DNA of 5,600 nucleotides from an uncultured Methylobacter sp. Its GTDB lineage: Bacteria > Pseudomonadota > Gammaproteobacteria > Methylococcales > Methylomonadaceae. Of the stretch, positions 1 through 5,462 are shown one piece after another. Within the stretch, counting starts at the first letter, position 1. The number at the start of each line of letters is the position of its first letter. Location of the stretch: the NCBI GenBank assembly GCA_903831545.1, contig CAIKYI010000659.1:1-5600 (forward strand), given 5' to 3'. Below the pieces are notes generated by a model that was not told where the DNA came from, searched no databases, and saw nothing but the letters and a program-made list of their open reading frames with translations. The translations under genes were made by a program, and so were the position numbers.

Positions 1-2
1 GC

Positions 3-2114
3 GATTATGTCGCCTCTAAACAAGCCGATTTGATTATTAATATAGTCGACGCCTCCAATATTGAACGAAATCTTTATCTAAGTTCTCAGCTTATCGAAAT
101 GCGGGTACCGATGATTTTGGTACTTAATATGATGGATGCCGTTAAACAACGGGGTATTAAAATTGACCTCAGTTTTCTGGAGGGGCTTTTGGGTTGTCCT
201 GTTATTCCTATATCTGCCTCAACCAAAGACGGCATCGAGCTATTAAAATCTGCAATCAATAAAGCAGCCATTACCAAACCGACACCTTGTTTAACAATCA
301 ATTATGATTCCGCCCTGGAGCAGGCAATTGCAGAACTTTCTCCGTTGCTGGTTGAGATTGCGCAACAGCAGCAATGTGACCTGCGATGGTTGGCGCTGCG
401 TTTGCTTGAAGATGATACGCTGGCTAAACAGCTTGCCGGAGTTGATTTGCTGCCTATTGTTGCTGACTTACAGCGTCAGGTCGAAACAGAAACGGATGAT
501 GAAATTGACATTCTTGCGGCCGATGCCCGTTATGGTTTTGTCAACGAATTGACCCATGGCGCAGTCTGTAAGTTAACCGAGGTTGATCGTCATACCACCG
601 ACAAGATTGACAGCATCGTTTTGAATCGTTTTTTAGGCATTCCGGTTTTTCTGTTTGTCATGTACGCCATGTTTATGTTTACCATCAATATTGGCAGCGC
701 CTTTGTGGATTTTTTTGACCAGGCGGTAGGCGCTTTATTAATTGACGGACTCGGTCTGGCACTTGCACAACTGAATTTGCCGCAGTGGTTGGTTGTGCTC
801 ATCACCAAAGGCGTTGGCGGTGGCATTCAGGTGGTTGCAACGTTTATTCCCATTGTTGGCTTTTTGTTTATGTTTTTATCGGCACTGGAAGATTCCGGTT
901 ATATGGCCAGGGCCGCATTTGTTATGGATCGGTTTATGCGCATGATTGGTTTGCCCGGTAAATCTTTCGTGCCTATGATCGTCGGTTTTGGCTGTAATGT
1001 TCCTGCTATTATGGCAACGCGGACTTTAGATAATCAGCGGGACAGGATATTAACCAATCTGATGAATCCTTTTATGTCTTGCGGCGCGAGATTGCCGGTT
1101 TACGCTTTATTTGCCGCAGCATTTTTTCCAGTTGGTGGGCAAAATCTGGTTTTTGGTTTGTATTTATTGGGTATTGCAGTTGCCGTTTTGACGGGGTTAA
1201 TTATGCGTCACACCTTGTTTAAAGGTGAATCGGCGCCTTTTATTATGGAGTTGCCTGCCTATCATATGCCAACCGTTCGCGGTGTTTTTTTAAGAACCTG
1301 GGATCGGCTTAAATCATTTTTGATTAACGCTGGCAAAGTCATCGTACCAATGGTGTTAGTGCTAAATTTTTTAAATGCCTTGGGCACCGATGGTAGTTTT
1401 GGTCAAGAAAATAGTAATAAATCAGTATTGAGCGAGATTGGTCGGGGCTTGACTCCGTTATTTAAACCCATGGGCATAGAAAAAGATAACTGGCCTGCAA
1501 CCGTAGGTATTTTTACCGGTGTTTTAGCCAAGGAAGCCGTAGTAGGAACCTTGGATGCTTTATATAGCCAGCTTTCGGCAACAGATTCAAGCGTTGAGAC
1601 TAAAACTTCATTTGATCTTGAGCAGGCATTAATTGCCGCTTGTTTAACGGTGCCTGAAAATATTAAAAAAGTAGCGGAAAACTTGTTAGATCCCTTGGGT
1701 TTGAATATTGGCAGTGTTGATGATTTGACTGCGGCGGCGGCTGAGCAGGAAGTCAATGCCGGTACCTTTGCCGCCATGCAACAAAGTTTTGACGGGCAAG
1801 CAGGTGCTTTTGCCTATTTATTATTTATCTTGTTGTATGCGCCCTGTGTTGCGGCTACCGCTGCAATCTATCGTGAAACCAACTTGAACTGGACTGTTTT
1901 TGTGGTGTTCTGGACGACCGGTATTGCCTATATGACGGCAACTGTATTTTATCAGGCAATGACCTATAGCCAGCACCCTGATTATTCGTTGCTATGTATA
2001 ACAGGTTTGGTATCTGCGTTTTTATTGGTATTACTCGGGCTTTGGCTATTGGGTAAAAACGCTGATGCAATACTTTTAAAACAAAGCGGGGAGACTTTAA
2101 GTGATCCTGTCTGA
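3..2114 (+). CDS. feoB: FeoB ferrous iron transporter, 5'-truncated by window edge
   Basis: FeoB is an inner-membrane Fe(II) transporter with a cytosolic GTPase domain. The frame is open to the window edge, so 703 C-terminal residues are visible and roughly 75 (with the G1-G3 motifs) lie upstream. The TTG at 30 is an internal Leu and not the start. Numbering from the codon at 3, the sequence opens in the G domain with INIVDASN, then the G4 motif NMMD (residues 42-45) and the G5-like SAS (71-73). A helical linker follows to about residue 190, then the polytopic membrane domain. That domain contains the two FeoB gate signatures, GFGCNVP (328-334, Cys331) and MNPFMSCGARLP (from 354, Cys360), and the late conserved segments GVLAKEAVVGTLDALY and LLYAPCVAATAAIYRE. 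The 3' end overlaps feoC by 14 nt, indicating one transcript and probable translational coupling; feoA would be expected upstream. I see no frame damage or missing motif in the visible part. Identification is firm. Confidence 0.97.
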   Translation, partial: DYVASKQADLIINIVDASNIERNLYLSSQLIEMRVPMILVLNMMDAVKQRGIKIDLSFLEGLLGCPVIPISASTKDGIELLKSAINKAAITKPTPCLTINYDSALEQAIAELSPLLVEIAQQQQCDLRWLALRLLEDDTLAKQLAGVDLLPIVADLQRQVETETDDEIDILAADARYGFVNELTHGAVCKLTEVDRHTTDKIDSIVLNRFLGIPVFLFVMYAMFMFTINIGSAFVDFFDQAVGALLIDGLGLALAQLNLPQWLVVLITKGVGGGIQVVATFIPIVGFLFMFLSALEDSGYMARAAFVMDRFMRMIGLPGKSFVPMIVGFGCNVPAIMATRTLDNQRDRILTNLMNPFMSCGARLPVYALFAAAFFPVGGQNLVFGLYLLGIAVAVLTGLIMRHTLFKGESAPFIMELPAYHMPTVRGVFLRTWDRLKSFLINAGKVIVPMVLVLNFLNALGTDGSFGQENSNKSVLSEIGRGLTPLFKPMGIEKDNWPATVGIFTGVLAKEAVVGTLDALYSQLSATDSSVETKTSFDLEQALIAACLTVPENIKKVAENLLDPLGLNIGSVDDLTAAAAEQEVNAGTFAAMQQSFDGQAGAFAYLLFILLYAPCVAATAAIYRETNLNWTVFVVFWTTGIAYMTATVFYQAMTYSQHPDYSLLCITGLVSAFLLVLLGLWLLGKNADAILLKQSGETLSDPV
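2088..2093 (+). promoter_or_regulatory. Ribosome binding site of feoC
   Basis: GGGGAG lies 7 nt before the GTG at 2101, inside the last codons of feoB. It is the best Shine-Dalgarno match in the area and supports a GTG start for feoC that overlaps the feoB stop at 2112-2114. Confidence 0.6.
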
Positions 2115-2325
2115 TTTGAGAAACTATTTAAGAATCCAGCACCGGGTTGCTTTGGCTGATTTAATCGTACATTTTAATATGGATGCCGATGCCATGAGGG
2201 GAATGCTGGGCAAATGGATCAGCAAAGGCAAGGTTCGTAAATTACCGTTAAGCGCATCTTGTGGCACAAGTTGCTGTCAATGTGATGCTGCCTTAACCGA
2301 AATTTACGAATGGGTTTCGGATTAA
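2101..2325 (+). CDS. feoC: FeoC-like winged-helix protein
   Basis: This is a 74-residue protein of the FeoC type (FeoC-like transcriptional regulator family), the small third component of gammaproteobacterial Feo systems. Known FeoC proteins bind the cytosolic part of FeoB, can carry an iron-sulfur cluster, and in Klebsiella or Salmonella protect FeoB from proteolysis; a role in DNA binding has also been proposed. Here residues about 2-48 form a compact winged-helix pattern (RNYLRIQHRVALADLIVHF, then the recognition-helix region MRGMLGKWISKGKVRKL). This is followed by a tight cysteine group, Cys54, Cys58, Cys59 and Cys61, in the wing. The usual family length is about 75-85 residues, so the gene is complete. 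The GTG start is chosen from the GGGGAG ribosome site and the good fit of the N-terminus to the family. The gene overlaps feoB by 14 nt in another frame. The cysteine spacing (CxxxCCxC) is tighter than in the enterobacterial proteins as I remember them. Confidence 0.88.
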   Translation: MILSDLRNYLRIQHRVALADLIVHFNMDADAMRGMLGKWISKGKVRKLPLSASCGTSCCQCDAALTEIYEWVSD

Positions 2326-2383
2326 GGCAAATGATCGTAATTCTTCTGCAGCAATAAAATGCCCGGGTGTCATTACTTATAAA

Positions 2384-2559
2384 CCTAGAAAACGCAGTTA
2401 AAATATTTAGAAGTGGGCCATGCCTGCGCTTAAACTGCTCGCGGGCATGGCCTGCTCCTACCAAATTCCTCACCCAAATGGTGAGCAGCTTCGAGGCTGT
2501 GTGAATCAGACGCCTATAGGTTCTGAGCAAAACATAATCGGTCAACTGCGTTTTCTGGG
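2384..2559. repeat. MITE-like cassette: 18-bp inverted repeats bracketing a REP palindrome
   Basis: The 271 bases between feoC and the VanZ-like gene hold no credible gene. CCTAGAAAACGCAGTTAA at 2384-2401 is repeated inverted at 2542-2559 (CCCAGAAAACGCAGTTGA on the minus strand), matching at 16 of 18 positions. Similarity stops outside and inside these arms, as expected for defined ends. Between them lie a REP-type hairpin (2416-2461), a 6-bp hairpin (CTCACC at 2469-2474, GGTGAG at 2480-2485) and a 4-bp one (CAGC 2486-2489, GCTG 2496-2499). The 176-bp unit has no coding capacity, so it would have to be moved by a protein supplied elsewhere. I see no target-site duplication. Alternative: a chance pairing of two ends of a transcribed structured spacer. 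Confidence 0.55.
2416..2461 (-). repeat. REP-like palindrome with GTAG head
   Basis: On the minus strand the sequence starts GTAGGAGCAGGCCATGCC and continues CGCGAG, close to the known Pseudomonas-type REP layout of a GTAG tetranucleotide followed by a GC-rich imperfect palindrome. On the plus strand GGCCATGCCTGCG (2416-2428) pairs with CGCGGGCATGGCC (2440-2452), 12 of 13 matching, around an 11-nt loop. REP elements of this type are mobilised by RAYT transposases (Y1/TnpA-like). No RAYT gene is in the window. It lies between the converging ends of feoC and the VanZ-like gene, a usual REP location. The hairpin could also act as a terminator-like or mRNA-stabilising element, though it has no T-tract. 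Confidence 0.7.
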
Positions 2560-2593
2560 ATAAATGGCTTTAATCTGGCAATGATTTACCCAG
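2555..2593 (-). repeat. Inverted repeat just downstream of the VanZ-like gene
   Basis: CTGGGATAAAT (2555-2565) pairs with ATTTACCCAG (2584-2593), giving ten base pairs with one bulged A and an 18-nt loop. It begins 3 nt beyond the stop codon of the minus-strand VanZ-like gene, where a terminator would be expected. In that direction the stem is followed by AAAA and not a T-run, so it is not a canonical intrinsic terminator. It overlaps the right arm of the repeat cassette by 5 nt. Confidence 0.4.
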
Positions 2594-2596
2594 TGC

Positions 2597-2947
2597 TTAC
2601 CAACCCAGTTTATACAATACTAATACCGCTGCACCTGCGCCGCTGGTATCAGCAATCCAATCAGCGACATCCGAGAAACGTCCTTCAATAAAAGACTGGT
2701 GCCATTCATCTGACAGCCCGTATAAACTGCAAAAGGTAATGCTGAGTAAAACAAGTATAATTGTTTTGCCGTTAATTGTTTTGAAATAGCGCCAGGCCAA
2801 TATACCCATTACAAAGTAGGCACCAAAGTGAAGTATTTTATCCTGAGAAGAAAATACCTCAGGAACTGGCAAAGAGGGTTGATCCGAAAGCCAGTAAATA
2901 AAAAAGCAGTACAATAACAACAACATTAAATTTAAAATTTTAATCAT
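2597..2947 (-). CDS. VanZ-like family membrane protein
   Basis: This is a 116-residue integral membrane protein of the VanZ-like family. VanZ itself gives low-level teicoplanin resistance, but most chromosomal members have no known role. Four hydrophobic segments are visible: about 4-20, 38-54, 62-78 and 97-115. Family motifs are present in order: a short SDQPSLPVP loop after helix 1, DKILHFGAY (36-44), DEWHQ (80-84), and GRFSDVADWIAD with the following SGAGAA. The conserved charged and polar residues D36, K37, H40, D80, E81, Q84, R90, D93, D96 and D100 are all there. The frame extends upstream to an ATG at 2995, but that would overlap the divergent DUF455 gene by 39 bp. The ATG at 2947 puts helix 1 at the N-terminus as is usual for the family and is preferred. 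Neither start has a clear ribosome site. Function in this organism is unknown. Confidence 0.85.
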   Translation of the reverse strand: MIKILNLMLLLLYCFFIYWLSDQPSLPVPEVFSSQDKILHFGAYFVMGILAWRYFKTINGKTIILVLLSITFCSLYGLSDEWHQSFIEGRFSDVADWIADTSGAGAAVLVLYKLGW

Positions 2948-2956
2948 AAGTATGTA

Positions 2957-3751
2957 ATGAAAAATGTATTTGAATTTGCCGAGGCATTTTTTCATCAGGA
3001 AAATATCGATGAAAAATTGGCACTAACCCATCAGGCCTGGCAAGCCTGTACTAAGCGCGAGTTGAACTTTATCTCGGATCGTCAAATAATGCCGATAGAG
3101 CAGGTTACCTTTCCAGCGCGTCCCGAATTATTGGCCCCGCGTCAAATGCCAAGGCGTAAATTGACTTCGGACGCAGGCGTTAAGGCATTTTTTCATGCCA
3201 TTGCCCATGTTGAATTTGTCGCCATTTATTTGGCCTGGGATATTTTGTATCGTTTTCGCGGTATGCCCGAACAATTTTATCAGGATTGGCTGAGAGTTGC
3301 TGATGAAGAGGCGCAGCACTTTGAGTTAATCAGGACCCATTTACGTGGTATGCAGGTGGAATATGGTGATTTACCTGCGCACAGTGGCTTATGGGATCAT
3401 GCCAAAGATACAGCGGAGGAATTGCCTGACAGATTGGCGTTGATTCCACGGTGTATGGAGGCCAGAGGTTTGGACGTGACGCCGGCGCTTATTGAGAAAT
3501 TTAAACTTTTGGGTGATGAGGCTAGTGTCGTCATATTAACGCGGATATTGACTGACGAAGTAGGGCATGTTGAGTTGGGTTCATTCTGGTTTAAGTTGGT
3601 TTGTCAGCAGCGTGGTTTTGAGGCAGAACAAAAATATCGTGAATTAATTGATGAGTATTATGTGGGAGGAAAACCTAAAGGTCCGTTTAACAGGGCATTG
3701 CGTAAAACTGCCGGATTTTCGGATGCCGAGATAGACTGGCTGGAAGCGTAA
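2957..3751 (+). CDS. DUF455 family ferritin-like protein
   Basis: This 264-residue soluble protein belongs to the DUF455 family (COG2833), predicted to adopt a ferritin-like four-helix bundle with a di-metal site. Its reaction is not known; MiaE-type hydroxylases are the distant comparison usually made. Candidate ligands sit on four helices in the expected order: Glu86 in AIAHVEFVAIYLAWD, Glu118 and His121 in DEEAQHFEL, Glu168 in MEARGLDV, and Glu201 with His204 in TDEVGHVE. The family hallmark PRCMEARGLD is intact, as is the C-terminal PFN-R-A--AGF. Residues 1-35 match the helical N-terminal part of the family, which supports the ATG at 2957 although the ribosome site is weak. The length is normal. 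The start is 9 bp from that of the divergent VanZ-like gene, so promoter elements must lie inside one or both coding regions. A link to iron handling with feoBC is only suggested by proximity. Confidence 0.9.
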   Translation: MKNVFEFAEAFFHQENIDEKLALTHQAWQACTKRELNFISDRQIMPIEQVTFPARPELLAPRQMPRRKLTSDAGVKAFFHAIAHVEFVAIYLAWDILYRFRGMPEQFYQDWLRVADEEAQHFELIRTHLRGMQVEYGDLPAHSGLWDHAKDTAEELPDRLALIPRCMEARGLDVTPALIEKFKLLGDEASVVILTRILTDEVGHVELGSFWFKLVCQQRGFEAEQKYRELIDEYYVGGKPKGPFNRALRKTAGFSDAEIDWLEA

Positions 3752-3812
3752 AAATGTTTGGTGGGCTAGGTCAGTATTTTTACAACACAGAAATGGATAA
3801 AAATCCCTTTAA

Positions 3813-3841
3813 GCTGCGTAGGGTTTTCGCAGCGAACCCTA
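3813..3841 (+). repeat. Second REP-like palindrome with two alternative hairpins
   Basis: In the 207-base gene-free stretch after the DUF455 gene, TAGGGTT (3819-3825) pairs with AACCCTA (3835-3841), seven perfect base pairs. GCTGCG (3813-3818) pairs with CGCAGC (3828-3833), six perfect base pairs with a 9-nt loop. The two stems overlap and exclude each other. The unit contains GTAG at 3818-3821 followed directly by GGGTT, like the head-plus-palindrome layout of REP elements, but its sequence is unrelated to the one at 2416-2461. No T-run follows, so an intrinsic terminator for the DUF455 gene is unlikely. The rest of 3752-3958 shows nothing I can assign. Confidence 0.5.
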
Positions 3842-3958
3842 TGGTATACATTTCCGACTGCCTTAATCCCGGTAATGTCAGCGCTTAAATGGTTTGATCG
3901 TAATGTGCCGCATGTAAACGGGTTGAACAAAGTATTTTGTCAAAATGGGAAAAGGATT

Positions 3959-4400
3959 ATGAGAGATATTGCCTATGAACAGGTATTGCTTCGGCATCAA
4001 CGAAGAATGTTACGCATCTTGGACGAATACAGTAGCGAAAATAGCGATGCTTGGACAGAGCAGGATTTTCTGGCGATACAGCGAGCTTTGCAAGTTTATA
4101 TAGAATCGTTTATTGGTATGGCTCGTTATTCCGTTCAGCAAAAATATAACTTATCGGTCAGTCAATCACATGAAGCCTTAGACGCGAATTAAAAAGTCGC
4201 AGCGATTTAACCGTTCAGCAACATGAGGAGCTGTTAAAAATTGTCGGTTTTCGTAATGTACTGGTGCATGATTATTTGGAGATTTACGATGGTATCTTGC
4301 AAGCGGTCGTCACCAAAAGCATTACGCGATTATGGAAACGTTATTTTTGGAATGGCGGCAGGCTTTGGATTTGTTATGCGAGAAGGTGGATGATGCCTGA
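3959..4400 (+). pseudogene. hepT: HepT-like (DUF86/HEPN) toxin, frame broken twice
   Basis: HepT toxins are HEPN-fold ribonucleases, normally paired with the MntA nucleotidyltransferase antitoxin. The family can be followed through three frames. The first part, from the ATG at 3959, reads MRDIAYEQVLLRHQRRMLRI... to SQSHEALDAN and stops at 4190-4192. The middle, in another frame from about 4192, reads KSRSDLTVQQHEELLKIVG and then the catalytic motif RNVLVHDY (4252-4275), an exact RX4HXY. The last part, in the third frame from about 4317, reads KHYAIMETLFLEWRQALDLL... to the stop at 4398-4400. Restored, it would be about 147 residues, near family length. Each break fits loss of one base in a short run (T-run near 4189, A-run at 4315-4318). 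The start at 3959 has GGGA at 3947-3950 and AGGA at 3953-3956; an ATG at 3875 in frame would add 28 unrelated residues. No mntA is visible on either side. Either a true pseudogene or two sequencing errors. Confidence 0.82.
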
Positions 4401-4401
4401 G

Positions 4402-4435
4402 AATTCAATGTGAGAAACAAATTGAATTACATTGA
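4402..4435. promoter_or_regulatory. Nested AT-rich inverted repeats upstream of fic, possible operator
   Basis: AATTCAAT (4402-4409) and ATTGAATT (4421-4428) form a perfect 8-bp inverted repeat with an 11-nt spacer. Overlapping it, TCAATGT (4405-4411) and ACATTGA (4429-4435) form a perfect 7-bp one. They lie 59-92 nt before the fic start, just after the HepT remnant. Centre spacing suits a dimeric DNA-binding protein, and the Fic protein has an N-terminal HTH, so autoregulation is a reasonable inference. Short palindromes are common in AT-rich DNA, so this is tentative. Confidence 0.3.
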
Positions 4436-4483
4436 GTATATTTCCCATCTTTGTTACCCTAGCTAAAAACATTGGGCAACAAA

Positions 4484-4489
4484 TATAAT
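4484..4489 (+). promoter_or_regulatory. Possible -10 box (TATAAT) for fic
   Basis: A perfect TATAAT lies only 4 nt before the fic ATG, which would put transcription start at or near the start codon (leaderless mRNA). No good -35 is found 16-18 nt upstream (AGCTAA region), and no ribosome site precedes the ATG, which is consistent with but does not prove a leaderless start. The area is AT-rich, so chance is possible. Confidence 0.22.
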
Positions 4490-4493
4490 TATT

Positions 4494-5381
4494 ATGATAT
4501 ACCATAATATCAGCATATTAGATAAGCTTGACTCGCTTCATTCTAAGTTTGTTTATTCGACAAAATTTTCAGAAGCAATTGGTATTTCAAGGAGAACGCT
4601 TCTCAACTGGTACCGGAAGCCTGAGTCGATTTCTGCCAAGTATCGACTGGATATTGATGTTTTGTATTGCCAGCGCTTTTTGATACCTGAGTGGGATGTT
4701 GCCAAACAAACTTTTGAACCGGTTTTGTTGCCGGATGATATGCCCCACAACGAGGCATTGTTTATGCCATTTTTACGTCGTTTGAGTTATGGCACGATTG
4801 AAATTGAAACCGATATGGCGAAAGCTGATTTCGATAAAATTATTGATGAAAAAAGGCTGCCCAAGAATATGGACAGGCAGGTTTTTCATGAAGGTTTTAA
4901 TGCGTTTATTACGCACAAGCAACTTTGGCAGAGGATTGTGGAGCATGGTGAAGCGATGCCGATCACTGAAGAGAGTATCAAGACATTACATGCCGATTTT
5001 ATGCGGGGTGTTTATGATAATGCAGGATTTTATTCCACCAAGATTCGGGTGATGGGGCAGTTAGAAGAAGTGCAAACAACTGAACCGGAAGATATTGCAG
5101 AAGAAATGAATCGATGGGTTTATAAAGAGGCCAAGTCTGCCACACTGGAAGAGATAGCCAAAGCGCATGCTTATTTTATTTTAATCCATCCGTTTGGTGA
5201 TGGTAATGGCCGCGTGGGGCGAGCTTTAGTTATGGCGCAGTGCTTGAATGTCCGATTAATGCCGCCTGTATTTAATGGTGAGAATAGGGCGATGTATTAC
5301 GCAGCAATGAAGCATGCAATGAAAAATGGCCGTTATGCGCCATTGGTTCGTCTGTTTTATGAGGCTACCAAACTGAATTAA
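4494..5381 (+). CDS. HTH-Fic family protein (probable AMP-transferase)
   Basis: Fic proteins typically transfer AMP from ATP to a hydroxyl side chain of a target protein. This one has 295 residues. Residues about 20-60 form a helix-turn-helix (FSEAIGISRRTLLNWYRKPE). Residues about 88-150 are a helical Fic_N-like region, and the Fic core follows. The catalytic motif HPFGDGNGRVGR (232-243) matches HxFx[D/E]GNGRxxR fully, including His232, Asp236 and Arg243. The substrate-docking flap is around FYSTKIRVMG (179-188). Where Fic proteins with an N-terminal inhibitory helix carry [S/T]xxxE[G/N], this one has YGTIEI (99-104): the Glu103 is kept but both flanking consensus positions differ. The ATG at 4494 is the only reasonable start that includes the HTH; an in-frame stop at 4464-4466 bounds it. 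No ribosome site is seen. The gene lies 93 nt after the HepT remnant on the same strand. Target unknown. Confidence 0.92.
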   Translation: MIYHNISILDKLDSLHSKFVYSTKFSEAIGISRRTLLNWYRKPESISAKYRLDIDVLYCQRFLIPEWDVAKQTFEPVLLPDDMPHNEALFMPFLRRLSYGTIEIETDMAKADFDKIIDEKRLPKNMDRQVFHEGFNAFITHKQLWQRIVEHGEAMPITEESIKTLHADFMRGVYDNAGFYSTKIRVMGQLEEVQTTEPEDIAEEMNRWVYKEAKSATLEEIAKAHAYFILIHPFGDGNGRVGRALVMAQCLNVRLMPPVFNGENRAMYYAAMKHAMKNGRYAPLVRLFYEATKLN

Positions 5382-5462
5382 ATAGCTGTATTGCTCGCGA
5401 TACAAAAACGATATGGAATAATAGGAACAGTACAGTTGTAGTATGGGCAAAGCGTAGTGGTG

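Noticed and set aside
1403..1777. Minus-strand open frame of 124 codons inside feoB
   Set aside because: It lies fully antisense to well-conserved FeoB sequence and shows no protein-like features of its own.
2219..2545. Minus-strand open frame of 108 codons over the end of feoC and the spacer
   Set aside because: It is translated through the REP hairpin (giving the typical VGAGHARE string) and overlaps feoC; it has no recognisable domain and is explained by the repeats.
2555..2593. Intrinsic terminator for the VanZ-like gene
   Set aside because: The stem is plausible, but on the minus strand it is followed by AAAA and on the plus strand by TGCTT, so no T-tract is present in either direction.
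3875..3958. Longer N-terminus for the HepT-like protein from the ATG at 3875
   Set aside because: The extra 28 residues do not resemble the HepT N-terminus, and the ATG at 3959 has a better ribosome site and fits the family start.
3752..3958. Remnant of an MntA antitoxin gene upstream of hepT
   Set aside because: I read all three plus frames and found no GSxARG or other nucleotidyltransferase motif; the stretch holds only the palindrome.
5382..5412. Hairpin TATTGC/GCGATA after fic as a terminator
   Set aside because: The loop would be only two bases and no T-run follows.
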